Assembly: GCF_003287875.1 (NCBI RefSeq)
Contig: NZ_QMKK01000024.1
Coordinates: 1 to 64,000 of the forward strand
DNA: 64,000 nucleotides
DNA from: Martinezella tropici
Lineage (GTDB): Bacteria; Pseudomonadota; Alphaproteobacteria; Rhizobiales; Rhizobiaceae
Reading direction: 5' to 3'
Shown here piece after piece: positions 9,788-19,242 of this stretch (within the stretch, counting starts at the first letter, position 1; every line of letters begins with the position of its first letter). The position numbers and the translations under genes are program-made. The notes under the pieces are model-generated. The model had not been told where the DNA came from, did no database searches, and saw only the letters and a list, made by a program, of their open reading frames with translations.

Positions 9788-11752
9788 ATGACGATGAATG
9801 ACAAGCCCAAGCGGCCTGGGTCTAAACCCTTTGCTGGCGACAAGAAGACGATGAAACGCGATGGCGCGAAGCCTGCGAAGGCCGCAGCCGTCAAGGCCGC
9901 AGATGAAACCGTGGCAGGCGATGGAAAGGCTGAGCGCATTTCCAAGGTGATGGCACGCGCCGGCGTGGCTTCGCGCCGCGATATCGAGCGCATGATCCTG
10001 GACGGCCGCGTTCGGCTGAACGGCGTGCCGCTGGATACGCCCGTTGTCAACGTGACCCTTGCCGACAAGATCGAGGTCGACGGCGTGCCGATCCGCGGCA
10101 TCGAGCGCACGCGCCTGTGGCTCTATCACAAGCCGGCAGGCCTGGTGACCACCAATGCCGATCCGGAAGGGCGCCCGACCGTTTTCGACAACCTGCCGGA
10201 AGAGCTGCCGCGCGTCCTGTCGATCGGCCGCCTCGATATCAACACCGAAGGTTTGCTGCTTTTGACCAATGACGGTGGTCTGGCCCGCGTTCTTGAGCTG
10301 CCGACCACCGGCTGGCTGCGCCGCTACCGCGTCCGCGCCCATGGCGAGATCGATCAGGAAGCGCTCGACAAGCTGAAGGAAGGCATCGCCGTCGATGGCG
10401 TGCTCTACGGCTCGATCGACGCGACGCTCGACCGCACGCAAGGCTCCAACGTCTGGATCACCATGGGACTGCGTGAGGGCAAGAACCGCGAAATCAAGAA
10501 CGTGCTGGGTGCGCTCGGCCTTGAGGTCAACCGCCTGATCCGCATTTCCTACGGCCCGTTCCAGCTCGGCGAATTGCCGGAAGGCCATGTGCTCGAGGTG
10601 CGCGGCCGCACGCTGCGCGATCAGCTGGGTCCGCGCCTGGTCGATGAGGCCAAGGCGAATTTCGATGCCCCGCTGTACAACGCACCGGCCGTTGCCGATG
10701 CCGAAGAGACGGATGCCCAATCGGCTCGGGCGACCCCGGCCCGCACGGCCAAGGAAGAGCGCCCGCGCCGCGAGCGTCCCGAGGACAAGCGCGAGCGTGC
10801 GCTCAGCCGCCTCGACACCAAGCGCGATGCCAAGCGTGACGATCGCCGCGAAGGCGGTCACAAGGATGATGATAGGGCGAAGCGCCAGCCGCTCGGCCCG
10901 CGTCGCAGCGCCAATGTCTGGATGGCGCCAGGTGCCCGCCCGCTCGGCGAAAAGGCGGCAGCGAAGGCGGCCAAGAATGCAAGGACTGCTGCAAAGCGCG
11001 GCGAGACTGAACGCCCGCAGCGCAGCGGCTTCGACCGTGCGGACGAAGGCCCGCGCGTCCGCATCAATCGCGTCGACGAGGGCGATGGCGAATGGATCCG
11101 TTCGAGCGAGGAAGCTCCCCGCAAGTCGCGTGGCGATGACGAGGGCTTTGATCGCAAGCGCTCTCGCGGCGACCGCCCGCAGAGTGATCGTCCCGCCCGC
11201 GGGGACCGACCGTTCGGCGATCGTCCCCGCGGCGATCGAGCGTTTAGCGATCGTCCGCGCGGCGAACGCGGTTCCCGGTCGGAGGGCGGTGACCGTCCCC
11301 GTGCGAAATCCTTTCAGGGCGAAGCCCGCTCCGAACGTTCCTTCGGAGATCGTCCCGCGCGTGGCGACCGGCCTTTCGGCGACAAGCCCCGTGGCGACCG
11401 GCGTCCACGCGCCGAAGGAGACGAGCGTCCGCGCAGCAAGTCTTTCGGCGGCGAACAGCGCTCCGAACGCCCCCGCGGCGATCGCCCGCAGGCGGATCGT
11501 CCGCCGCGTGGTGAACGGCCCTTCGGCGAACGCCCTCAGGGCGAGCGTTCCTTCGGCGATCGGCCGGCCGGCAAGCCCTTCGGCAAGAAGCCCGGCGGCA
11601 AATCCTTTGGCGGCAAGCCGGGTGGTAAGCCCGGTGGTTCGCGCGGCTTTGGCGGCAAGCCGGGTGGCGCAGGTCGTCCCTCGGGCGGTCCGCGCGGTGG
11701 CTCCGGTCGAGGTGGCCCCGGCAGGGGCGGCCCCAAGGGCGGCAGGGGCTGA
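9788..11752 (+). CDS. RsuA/RluB-family rRNA pseudouridine synthase with a long Arg/Gly/Asp-rich tail
   Basis: Isomerises a uridine in rRNA to pseudouridine; RluB, which modifies the large-subunit rRNA, is the closest guess. Of its 654 residues, a Lys/Ala-rich lead (1-47) precedes an S4 RNA-binding domain (about 48-95) and the catalytic domain with the active-site motif GRLDINTEGL (Asp150). Everything after about residue 295 is low-complexity sequence, ending in repeats of the RGDRPFGDRP type and a GGKPGG-rich end. Family members are usually about 240-330 residues, so half of this protein is tail. The rsmD start is 6 nt downstream, pairing two ribosome-modification genes. Confidence 0.9.
   Translation: MTMNDKPKRPGSKPFAGDKKTMKRDGAKPAKAAAVKAADETVAGDGKAERISKVMARAGVASRRDIERMILDGRVRLNGVPLDTPVVNVTLADKIEVDGVPIRGIERTRLWLYHKPAGLVTTNADPEGRPTVFDNLPEELPRVLSIGRLDINTEGLLLLTNDGGLARVLELPTTGWLRRYRVRAHGEIDQEALDKLKEGIAVDGVLYGSIDATLDRTQGSNVWITMGLREGKNREIKNVLGALGLEVNRLIRISYGPFQLGELPEGHVLEVRGRTLRDQLGPRLVDEAKANFDAPLYNAPAVADAEETDAQSARATPARTAKEERPRRERPEDKRERALSRLDTKRDAKRDDRREGGHKDDDRAKRQPLGPRRSANVWMAPGARPLGEKAAAKAAKNARTAAKRGETERPQRSGFDRADEGPRVRINRVDEGDGEWIRSSEEAPRKSRGDDEGFDRKRSRGDRPQSDRPARGDRPFGDRPRGDRAFSDRPRGERGSRSEGGDRPRAKSFQGEARSERSFGDRPARGDRPFGDKPRGDRRPRAEGDERPRSKSFGGEQRSERPRGDRPQADRPPRGERPFGERPQGERSFGDRPAGKPFGKKPGGKSFGGKPGGKPGGSRGFGGKPGGAGRPSGGPRGGSGRGGPGRGGPKGGRG
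11160..11750 (+). repeat. Degenerate repeat array encoding RGDRP/FGDRP-type units
   Basis: About 590 bp of the pseudouridine synthase gene consists of degenerate short repeats around GGCGATCGTCCC, GGCGACCGGCC and GGCGAACGCCC, encoding (R)GD(K/R)P, PFGDRP and GERPF units, then GGCAAGCCGGG-type repeats encoding GGKPGG. The repeats are diverged and in frame. This is coding low complexity rather than a CRISPR or tandem satellite. Confidence 0.85.
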
Positions 11753-11758
11753 CGCGCG

Positions 11759-12325
11759 ATGAGGATCGTCGGCGGTGAGTTTCGCGGGCGCTCGCTTGCA
11801 ACGCCGAAGTCGAACGATATTCGTCCGACGGCGGATCGCACGCGCGAAAGCCTGTTCAACATCCTGAGCCACGCCTATCCGGAAGCCATCGACGGCACCC
11901 GGATGATGGACGTCTTTGCCGGCACCGGTGCCGTCGGGCTGGAGGCAGCCTCGCGCGGCTGCCGCCATGTGCTCCTCGTGGAAAGCAGCGTCGAGGGCAG
12001 GGGCCTTCTCTGGGAAAATATCGATGCGCTAGGCCTGCACGGCCGCACGCGCATGCTGCGCCGCGACGCGACCGATCTCGGCAGCGTCGGCAATCTCGAA
12101 CCCTTCGATTTTCTCTTCGCCGACCCGCCATACGGCAAGGGGCTGGGCGAGAAGGCTTTCGCGGCGGCCGCCGCCGGTGGCTGGCTGGTGCCGGGCGCTC
12201 TGGCGATCCTCGAGGAGCGCGCCGATGTCACAGTTGCCGCGCCGTCGGATTTCCTGTTTCTGGAGGAACGGACCTTCGGCGACAGCAAGATGCATTTCTT
12301 CCGTTATCAGCCGAGGATGGCGTAA
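11759..12325 (+). CDS. rsmD: 16S rRNA (guanine(966)-N2)-methyltransferase
   Basis: Methylates G966 of 16S rRNA using S-adenosylmethionine. The 188-residue length fits the family. It has the N-terminal MRIVGGEFRGR and RPTADRTRESLFNIL signatures, SAM-binding motif I DVFAGTGAVG at 51-60 and the catalytic DPPY at 122-125. It starts 6 nt after the pseudouridine synthase stop and is almost certainly cotranscribed with it. Confidence 0.95.
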   Translation: MRIVGGEFRGRSLATPKSNDIRPTADRTRESLFNILSHAYPEAIDGTRMMDVFAGTGAVGLEAASRGCRHVLLVESSVEGRGLLWENIDALGLHGRTRMLRRDATDLGSVGNLEPFDFLFADPPYGKGLGEKAFAAAAAGGWLVPGALAILEERADVTVAAPSDFLFLEERTFGDSKMHFFRYQPRMA

Positions 12326-12343
12326 CGGGGGAAGGAGAAAGAC

Positions 12344-13210
12344 ATGGGCGATTATGCTGATTTCGTCGGCAGCGATTACCCGGTTGCCGCTTCCGGTACG
12401 CCGAGCGTCGCAGTCGCCTTCGGCTGCGGCGGTGCGCGGGGTCTCGCCCATATTCATATCATCGAGGCGCTGGACGAGCTTGGTATCCGCCCCGTCGCCA
12501 TAGCAGGCTCCTCCATCGGCTCGATCATGGGCGCGGCCATGGCCGTCGGCATGAGCGGTGCTGAGATCCGCGATTATACCCTGGCAACCGTCGGCAATCG
12601 CCCGGCCGTTCTCAACAAGATCTGGAGCCTGCGGCCGGTCAGCATGCGCAGCATCCGCTTCGGTCAGTTCAATCTCGAACGCATTCTGCGCACCTTTCTG
12701 CCGCCGGCCATTCCGGAAAGCTTTTCCGAGCTGCATGTCCCGCTGAAGGTGATCACGACCGATTATTACGACCAGGCGGAGGTCGTCATCGAGAAGGGCG
12801 AACTCTTCCCCGTGCTTGCCGCCTCTGCCGCCATTCCCGCCGTGTTCATGCCGGTCAAGCTTGGGGACCGCGTGATGATCGACGGCGGCATCATGAATCC
12901 GGTTCCTTACGAGCATCTCGCCGGACTTGCCGATATCATCATCGGCATCGACGTCGTCGGCGGCCCGGAGGGCGGCGGCCGGCATATTCCGAACCGCATC
13001 GAAAGCCTGTTCGGCGCAGGCCAGCTCACCATGCAGTCCAACATTGCCTTGAAGCTGCGCCTGCAGGCACCGCAGATCTTCCTGCGCCCCACCGTCGGCC
13101 GCACCGGCGTCCTCGACTTCCTGAAGGCACGCGATATCCTCGCCATGTCGGCCGGCGTCAAGGACGAACTGAAATTCGCGCTTGACCGGGTGATGACGGC
13201 GAAGAGCTAG
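12344..13210 (+). CDS. Patatin-like phospholipase (RssA/NTE family)
   Basis: A predicted serine acyl hydrolase of 288 residues. It carries the oxyanion motif GCGGARG (27-33), the nucleophile elbow GSSIG with Ser57, and the DGG of the Ser-Asp dyad (Asp180). No signal peptide is evident, so it probably acts in the cytosol or at the inner membrane face. A good ribosome binding site (AAGGAGA) lies before the ATG, 18 nt after rsmD. The lipid substrate is unknown. It is convergent with the antiporter gene. Confidence 0.88.
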   Translation: MGDYADFVGSDYPVAASGTPSVAVAFGCGGARGLAHIHIIEALDELGIRPVAIAGSSIGSIMGAAMAVGMSGAEIRDYTLATVGNRPAVLNKIWSLRPVSMRSIRFGQFNLERILRTFLPPAIPESFSELHVPLKVITTDYYDQAEVVIEKGELFPVLAASAAIPAVFMPVKLGDRVMIDGGIMNPVPYEHLAGLADIIIGIDVVGGPEGGGRHIPNRIESLFGAGQLTMQSNIALKLRLQAPQIFLRPTVGRTGVLDFLKARDILAMSAGVKDELKFALDRVMTAKS

Positions 13211-13266
13211 CATTCAGGCAGAAGCGCGGGATGCGGCTTGAGCCAGAAATCGAGAAGCGAAGGTGT

Positions 13267-15087
13267 CTAAACCCGCTCCGGCTCCTCCTGCGGCAAGGCG
13301 ACGAGATCGTCGGCATCGCTGTAGGTGTCGGCCGAGCGCTTCGGTTTCACCAGCGGCTCCGGCTTGACCGGGCGGGAATAGAGCATATCGGTGCCTGCCT
13401 GCAGTCCTTCGCTGACCTGCAGCACCAGCCGTTGTTCGTCGCGCTTACGAATATCCTCGCCGATCTCATAGGCTTCCGTTTCGCTGACGCCGAGCGCTTC
13501 CAGGGTACGGCGGCCGAAGAGCAGGCCGGATTCCAGTGTCTCGCGCAGCTCGTAATCCACGCCCTTGTGCCGCAGCTCGATCGAGTGAATACGGTCATAG
13601 GAGCGGACGAATAGGCGCGCATGCGGGTAATCCGTCTGTACGAGCTCGACGATCTTGTTGGTAATCTCGCGCTGATGCGTGCTGACGACGACGATCTTGG
13701 CGCGGTCGATGCCTGCGGAGCGCAGCACGTCCTTGCGGGTTCCGTCGCCGAAATAGATGCGGAAGCCGAAGCTCGATGCTTGGCGGATGCGATCGGCGGA
13801 AAAATCGATCACCGTCACGTCGCGGCCGCCGGCAAGCAGTATCTGCGCGGCAATCTGGCCGAAACGCGAAAAGCCGATCATCAGCACGTCGGAACCGGCG
13901 CCTTCGAAATCCTCGTCCAGTTCCTCCTGCGTGTCGCCTTTCATCAGCCAATTCGAAAGCGCCGCCGTGAGCGGGGTCAGCGCCATCGACAGCGTGACGA
14001 TGGCGATCAGCATCGAGGCCGTATTGGCCGAGAAGAGACCGCCGCTGGCGCTGGCGGCGCTGAAGAGCACGAAGCCGAATTCACCGCCTTGCGGCAGCAG
14101 GCCGGCGATGCGGACGGCATCATTGTGCGGCGAGCCCGTCACGCGGCAGAGCGCATAGATCACGATCGCCTTGATGATCATCATGACCGGCACGGCGAGC
14201 AGGATCAGCATCCAGTTATCGAGGATGACCTCAAGTTTCAGCGACAGGCCGACGGCGATGAAGAAGATAGCGAGCAGCACGCCGCGGAAGGGCTCGATAT
14301 CCGCTTCCAGCTCGTGACGATAAGAGGATTCCGCGAGCATCACGCCGGAGAGAAAGGCGCCCATTGCCATCGAGAGGCCGGCAAGCTGCATCAGCGTCGC
14401 CGATCCCATGACGACGAGGAGAGCGGCGGCAATCATCGCTTCGCGTGCGCCGGTGCGCGCGATCACCTGGAAGAGCGGCGTCAGCAGATAGCGGCCGGCG
14501 ATGACCATGGCCGCTACCGCCCCGATGGCGATCGCAAGATCCGGGAGCGGATTGGTTGTTTCCTTCGGCCCGTCGAGGACGGTGATGAGCGCCAGCAGCG
14601 GCACGATGGCAAGATCCTGCAGCAGCAGCATGGAGAAGGAACGCTGCCCGTATTTCGTATTGACGTCACCCTGCTGTTCCAGGATCTGCATGGCAAAGGC
14701 GGTCGAGGAGAGCGCCAAGCCGAAGCCGATAATGATGCTGCCCTTCCATCCGGCAATGCCGCCGAAATAGGCGGCGAGCATCAGGGCGAGACCGCTCAAA
14801 ATCACCTGCGCCGAGCCGAGACCGAAAATATCCCGCCGCATCTGCCAAAGGCGCGAGGGTTTCAATTCCAGGCCGATGATGAACAACAGAAAGACGACGC
14901 CCAGCTCTGCCACGGCAAGCACGGCTTCACTGTCGCCGATGCCGTGCAGGACAGGGCCGATCACCACACCGGCAGCCAGATAGCCAAGCACTGTCCCCAA
15001 TCCGAGTTTTTTGAAGATCGGCGCAGTAACGACGGCGCCTCCGAGCAGCATCAGGGTTTCGGTGAAGAGGCTATTGGCGGCGGACAT
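13267..15087 (-). CDS. CPA2-family cation:proton antiporter, KefB-like
   Basis: An inner-membrane monovalent cation/H+ antiporter of 606 residues. About 12-13 hydrophobic segments (residues 1-385) include VFLLFIIGLELKPSRLW and LALSSTAFAMQILEQ, typical of KefB/KefC. An RCK_N (TrkA-N) nucleotide-binding domain follows from about 400, starting VLMIGFSRFGQ; the last 60 residues are a charged Pro-rich tail. The start at 15087 (MSAANSLF) is preferred; the frame is open further upstream, but only by running into pmbA. It is divergent from pmbA with a 150-nt spacer. Potassium is the likely ion, with glutathione gating possible but not shown. Confidence 0.9.
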   Translation of the reverse strand: MSAANSLFTETLMLLGGAVVTAPIFKKLGLGTVLGYLAAGVVIGPVLHGIGDSEAVLAVAELGVVFLLFIIGLELKPSRLWQMRRDIFGLGSAQVILSGLALMLAAYFGGIAGWKGSIIIGFGLALSSTAFAMQILEQQGDVNTKYGQRSFSMLLLQDLAIVPLLALITVLDGPKETTNPLPDLAIAIGAVAAMVIAGRYLLTPLFQVIARTGAREAMIAAALLVVMGSATLMQLAGLSMAMGAFLSGVMLAESSYRHELEADIEPFRGVLLAIFFIAVGLSLKLEVILDNWMLILLAVPVMMIIKAIVIYALCRVTGSPHNDAVRIAGLLPQGGEFGFVLFSAASASGGLFSANTASMLIAIVTLSMALTPLTAALSNWLMKGDTQEELDEDFEGAGSDVLMIGFSRFGQIAAQILLAGGRDVTVIDFSADRIRQASSFGFRIYFGDGTRKDVLRSAGIDRAKIVVVSTHQREITNKIVELVQTDYPHARLFVRSYDRIHSIELRHKGVDYELRETLESGLLFGRRTLEALGVSETEAYEIGEDIRKRDEQRLVLQVSEGLQAGTDMLYSRPVKPEPLVKPKRSADTYSDADDLVALPQEEPERV

Positions 15088-15237
15088 CGTCTGTTTCTTT
15101 CTATGGGGCAGGCGGTGTTGCGACACATGGTCGTGATAAACGACCATGCGTGAAGGGATTAGAACAAGAATCGGCTTTGCCGCCCTTGATGCTTCATGTA
15201 GTGCACAATAAATGGAACGCGAAGGAAAGGCCAAGTC

Positions 15238-16590
15238 ATGACCTCTGAAATCGATTCCGCCACTCTGCTTTCCCGCGCCAGCCAGTTGATCGATCTTGCC
15301 CGGAAAGCCGGTGCGGATGCCGCTGATGCCGTCGTGGTGCGATCGAGAGCCCATTCCGTCAGCGTCCGCCTCGGCAAGGTCGAGGGCACGGAGTCTTCCG
15401 AGAGCGACGATTTCTCGCTGAGGGTCTTCGTCGGCAATCGCGTGGCCAGCGTTTCCGCCAATCCCGGCTTCGATCTCGACGCTCTCGCCGAACGCGCGGT
15501 CGCCATGGCCAAGGTTTCGCCGGAAGATCCCTTTGCCTGCCTCGCCGATGAGGCGGATCTCGCCAAGAGCTACCTTGATCTCGAACTGTTCGACTCGACC
15601 GAGGTTTCCACCGGGCAGCTGCGTGAAGCGGCCCTTGCGACCGAAGCGGCCGCACTTGCCGTTCCCGGCGTCACCAACTCCTCCGGCGCCGGCGCTTCGG
15701 CCGGCATGGGCGGGCTCGTGCTCGTCACCTCGCATGGCTTTTCTGGCCACTATATGGGCTCGCGCTTCGGGCGCTCCGTCAGCGTCATTGCCGGCGAAGG
15801 CACCGGCATGGAGCGCGACTATGATTTCGACAGCCGCCTCTATTTTGCGGAGCTGGATGCGGCCGAGGAAATCGGCCGCCGCGCTGGCGAACGCGTCGTC
15901 AAGCGGCTCAATCCGCGCCAGGTTCCGACGGGCAAGAACGTCACCGTCGTTTTCGATCCGCGCGTCGCCCGCGGCTTCGTCGGCCACATTGCCGGCGCGA
16001 TCAACGGTGCTTCCGTCGCCCGCAAGACCAGCTTCCTGCGCGACAAGATGGGCCAGCAGGTGCTGAAATCAGGCCTCTCGATCACGGACGATCCGCTGAT
16101 CGTGCGTGGCCCATCCTCGCGTCCCTTCGACGGCGAGGGTGTGTCCGGCAAGCGGCTCGTCATGATCGAGGACGGCGTGCTGCAGTCCTGGTTCCTGTCC
16201 ACGGCGACGGCGCGGGAAATCGGCGGCGGCCTTAAGACCAACGGTCGCGGCGTGCGCGGCGGCACATCCGTATCGCCCGCGTCCACCAACCTGGCGCTGG
16301 AACCGGGCGATATTTCGCCGGAAGAACTGATCCGCAGTGTCGGAACGGGCTTCTATGTGACCGAGCTGATCGGCCAGGGCGTCAACATGATAACAGGCGA
16401 ATACAGCCGAGGCGCGACAGGCTTCTGGATCGAGAACGGCGAATTGACCTTCCCCGTTTCGGAGGTGACGATCGCCTCCAATTTGAAGGACATGTTCATG
16501 CGTGTGACGCCGGCGAGCGATATCGATCGCGATTTCGGTGTCGCCGCTCCGACGCTTGCGATCGAAGGCATGACGCTGGCTGGCCGCTGA
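15238..16590 (+). CDS. pmbA: TldD/PmbA-family metalloprotease-like protein
   Basis: PmbA (TldE) pairs with TldD in E. coli to form a cytosolic protease that matures microcin B17 and degrades the CcdA antitoxin. The 450-residue length fits. The N-terminal part (SVRLGKVEGTESSES) and the C-terminal region (GVRGGTSVSPASTNLALEPG; GVNMITGEYSRGATGFWIENG) match PmbA. It lacks the HExxxH zinc site, which belongs to TldD; no tldD is in this window. A phosphatase gene follows after 26 nt. GGAAAGGCCAAGTC precedes the ATG. Confidence 0.92.
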   Translation: MTSEIDSATLLSRASQLIDLARKAGADAADAVVVRSRAHSVSVRLGKVEGTESSESDDFSLRVFVGNRVASVSANPGFDLDALAERAVAMAKVSPEDPFACLADEADLAKSYLDLELFDSTEVSTGQLREAALATEAAALAVPGVTNSSGAGASAGMGGLVLVTSHGFSGHYMGSRFGRSVSVIAGEGTGMERDYDFDSRLYFAELDAAEEIGRRAGERVVKRLNPRQVPTGKNVTVVFDPRVARGFVGHIAGAINGASVARKTSFLRDKMGQQVLKSGLSITDDPLIVRGPSSRPFDGEGVSGKRLVMIEDGVLQSWFLSTATAREIGGGLKTNGRGVRGGTSVSPASTNLALEPGDISPEELIRSVGTGFYVTELIGQGVNMITGEYSRGATGFWIENGELTFPVSEVTIASNLKDMFMRVTPASDIDRDFGVAAPTLAIEGMTLAGR

Positions 16591-16616
16591 AAAAGAGCGG
16601 AGATTGGAATTTGTGA

Positions 16617-17426
16617 ATGATCGATAGCCAGAAGGCCGGCCGTTTGAGCGATGTGGACCTGCTCGTGGGTGCAGCGCTCGAGGCGGGCAAGATCGCTCTC
16701 GGTTTCTTCCGGCAATCGCCGGAGGTCTGGTGGAAGAACAACGGCCAGTCCCCGGTCAGCGCTGCCGATTTTGCCGCCAATGAGAGCCTCGCCGCCACCC
16801 TGCGCTCGGCGCGGCCGGATTATGGCTGGCTTTCCGAGGAAACCGATGACGATGCCGCGCGGCTGAAGCACGCGACCGTTTTCGTCGTCGATCCGATCGA
16901 CGGAACCCGCGGCTTTCTCTCAGGCTTGGATCTTTGGTGTGTCAGCGTTGCCGTCGTCACCGATGGCCGGCCCGTCGCCGGCGTTCTTTATGCGCCGGCG
17001 CTGGACGAGCTGTTCGTGGCAACCGCCGATGGGCCGGCTTTGAAGAACGGCGAGCCGATCCACGTTTCCGAGAGGATCGGTGACGAAGTCCATCGTCTGG
17101 CGACCGGCGAGGATATGCTGAAGGGCGTCGATCCGGATTTCCGCAAGACGGTCGAGCGGGTGAAGCACGTTCCCTCGCTTGCCTATCGCCTCGCCATGGT
17201 GGCGGACGGCCGCCTCGAAGGAACCATCGTCAAGCGCAACTCGCATGACTGGGATCTGGCGGCCGCCGATCTCATTCTGCAGCGGGCCGGTGGCGCTCTC
17301 GTGGATCTCTCGGGCAACGTCCTGCGCTACAATCGCGCCGAGGTATCGCATGACGAACTTTGCGGGGCATCGGCATCGCAATTGCCGGAGTTTCTCCGTC
17401 AGCTCTCGCACCGACGAGACGGTTGA
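16617..17426 (+). CDS. Inositol monophosphatase-family phosphatase, CysQ-like (3'(2'),5'-bisphosphate nucleotidase)
   Basis: A Mg-dependent, Li-sensitive-type phosphatase of 269 residues. It has the metal motif DPIDGTRGF (Asp92, Asp95) and the second motif WDLAAADLIL near residues 208-217. The CysQ reading (hydrolysis of 3'-phosphoadenosine 5'-phosphate from sulfate assimilation) is likely, but inositol or histidinol phosphates cannot be excluded from motifs alone. It lies 26 nt after pmbA and 61 nt before the DUF4170 gene, suggesting an operon. Confidence 0.88.
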   Translation: MIDSQKAGRLSDVDLLVGAALEAGKIALGFFRQSPEVWWKNNGQSPVSAADFAANESLAATLRSARPDYGWLSEETDDDAARLKHATVFVVDPIDGTRGFLSGLDLWCVSVAVVTDGRPVAGVLYAPALDELFVATADGPALKNGEPIHVSERIGDEVHRLATGEDMLKGVDPDFRKTVERVKHVPSLAYRLAMVADGRLEGTIVKRNSHDWDLAAADLILQRAGGALVDLSGNVLRYNRAEVSHDELCGASASQLPEFLRQLSHRRDG

Positions 17427-17487
17427 CCTTTCGGGCAAAATCCCTCAGATGAAGAGCGGAGGGGGACGATAGTAGAAAGAGACGAAA

Positions 17488-17733
17488 ATGACTGATACCA
17501 GCGGCAAGAAGCAGCTCCTGCACCTAGTCTTCGGCGGTGAACTGGAAAACCTCGAAGACGTTCAATTCCGCAATCTCAACGAGCTCGATATCGTCGGCAT
17601 GTATCCCGACTATGCGAGTGCGCTGACGGCATGGAAATCCAAGGCGCAGCAGACTGTCGACAACGCTCATATGCGTTATTTCATCGTCCATCTGCATCGC
17701 TTGCTCGATCCTCAGGAAAAAGCGGCATCCTGA
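17488..17733 (+). CDS. DUF4170 protein
   Basis: An 81-residue soluble protein typical of DUF4170 in rhizobia, with the core HLVFGGELE, MYPDYASALTAWK and RYFIVHLHRLLDP. It has no catalytic motif, signal or membrane segment. Its position before waaA and lpxK makes a link with lipid A or envelope synthesis possible, but that is context only. A 177-nt gap separates it from waaA, enough for an independent promoter. Confidence 0.88.
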   Translation: MTDTSGKKQLLHLVFGGELENLEDVQFRNLNELDIVGMYPDYASALTAWKSKAQQTVDNAHMRYFIVHLHRLLDPQEKAAS

Positions 17734-17910
17734 GGCCGCATCAGCGAAATTGCATTTGATATCTCCAGTCGGTGAGGCGTTCTCGCTTTAAATCCGGCCA
17801 TGAAGCAGTATCCTTGACACAATAAGAACGAAAATTCGGCTGCTTATTCGGCCGTCTGACAATCGGGATTTGGCATAGATGATGATCAGCTGGGATAGGA
17901 GGCGATCGAA

Positions 17911-19230
17911 ATGAGTAGCCTCAGGGCGCGTCTTGCCTTGAGCGCCTATCGTTTTGGCGGGATCGCGGTTTATCCGTTCATCGGGCCTTATCTTGCCGTT
18001 CGCGCGGCGAAGGGCAAGGAGGAGGGCTCCCGCAAACTGGAGCGTTCCGGTTATGCGAGCGCCAATCGTCCACAAGGGCCGTTGATCTGGTTCCACGCGG
18101 CAAGTGTCGGCGAGACATCTGCCGTCATTCCGCTGATCCGTGAAATCCGTCGCCGCGACATTCACGTCATCCTGACGACGGGCACGATCACTTCGGCCAA
18201 GGTCGCACATCAGCGCCTAGGTGAAGAGGTCATTCATCAATACGTGCCGCTCGATCTCAAGCCTGCCATCAAGCGCTTCCTCGAATACTGGCAGCCCGAT
18301 TGCGCTATTTTCGCCGAATCCGAGATCTGGCCGACGACCATCACGGAGCTCGGCCGCAGACGCATTCCGCAGATCCTCGTCAATGCCCGCATGTCGGATC
18401 GCTCCTTTGCCCGCTGGAGCCGCCATCCTACGCTTGCCGAGGCGCTGTTCGAAAACTTGGCCCTGGTCGTGGCCCAGTCGGATCTCGACGCAGAACGCTT
18501 CCGTGATCTCGGTGCCGTGCAGGTGATCAGGTCGGGCAATCTCAAGGTGGACACGGACGCGCCGTCCTACGATGCGCCGACGCTTGCCGGCTACATGAAG
18601 CAGGTCGGCGACCGCAAGACATGGGCTGCGGTCTCTACTTTCGACGGTGAGGAAAGTGCCGCGGCATCCGTCCATAAGATGCTGAAGGAGCACAACGGCC
18701 AGCTCACCATCATCGTGCCGCGTCATCCGGAGCGCTGCGACGCGATCGAGGCTATGCTCGTTGAACAGGGCCTGAAGGTGGCGCGCCGCACCCGCAACGA
18801 TATTCTCTCGCCGGATGTCGACGTCTTCCTTGGCGATACGATCGGCGAGATGGGGCTTTACCTGCGGATGACCGAAGTGGCCTTCATGGGCAAATCGCTG
18901 TTCAACGAGGGTGGCCAGAATCCGCTCGAGCCGGCCATGCTCGGCTGCGCGATCCTGACGGGCGGCCATGTCCAAAATTTCCGCGACTCCTATCAGTTGC
19001 TCGCCCGCCGCGGCAGCGCCCGTATGGTACGCGATACCGAGATGCTGGCGCGCGGCGTGCATTATTTGCTCACCAACGACACGGCGCGACGCAGCATGAT
19101 CGATGCCGGCTTCGCAGCCGTGCATGAAATGCGTGGTGCACTGGCAGCAACGGTGAAAGGGCTGGAGCCCTATATCAATCCGCTTTCAGTGAAGGCGCGG
19201 CTGATGCCGAAGACGATGGCGAACGGTTAA
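17911..19230 (+). CDS. waaA: 3-deoxy-D-manno-octulosonic acid (Kdo) transferase
   Basis: Transfers Kdo from CMP-Kdo to the lipid A precursor at the inner membrane. The 439-residue length is normal. An N-terminal membrane anchor is followed by the GT-B N-domain (PLIWFHAASVGETSA at about 51-65, containing the catalytic Glu) and the C-terminal domain with VAFMGKSLFNEGGQNPLEP, the CMP-Kdo pocket region. AGGAGG is 10 nt before the ATG. It is followed by a HAD gene (12 nt) and lpxK, an envelope block. Confidence 0.95.
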   Translation: MSSLRARLALSAYRFGGIAVYPFIGPYLAVRAAKGKEEGSRKLERSGYASANRPQGPLIWFHAASVGETSAVIPLIREIRRRDIHVILTTGTITSAKVAHQRLGEEVIHQYVPLDLKPAIKRFLEYWQPDCAIFAESEIWPTTITELGRRRIPQILVNARMSDRSFARWSRHPTLAEALFENLALVVAQSDLDAERFRDLGAVQVIRSGNLKVDTDAPSYDAPTLAGYMKQVGDRKTWAAVSTFDGEESAAASVHKMLKEHNGQLTIIVPRHPERCDAIEAMLVEQGLKVARRTRNDILSPDVDVFLGDTIGEMGLYLRMTEVAFMGKSLFNEGGQNPLEPAMLGCAILTGGHVQNFRDSYQLLARRGSARMVRDTEMLARGVHYLLTNDTARRSMIDAGFAAVHEMRGALAATVKGLEPYINPLSVKARLMPKTMANG

Positions 19231-19242
19231 GAAGGCAAGGGC

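Noticed and set aside
11160..11750. Repeat array considered as CRISPR or satellite DNA
   Set aside because: Units are degenerate, of uneven length, without unique spacers, and in frame with the pseudouridine synthase; they are coding low complexity.
9773..11968. Long minus-strand open frame opposite the pseudouridine synthase gene
   Set aside because: It mirrors the GC-rich repetitive tail of the plus-strand gene, has no recognisable domain or start site, and shows the composition of an antisense shadow.
13621..15153. 510-codon plus-strand open frame opposite the KefB-like gene
   Set aside because: The product is rich in His, Gln, Asp and Arg without any domain, as expected from reading a high-GC membrane-protein gene backwards.
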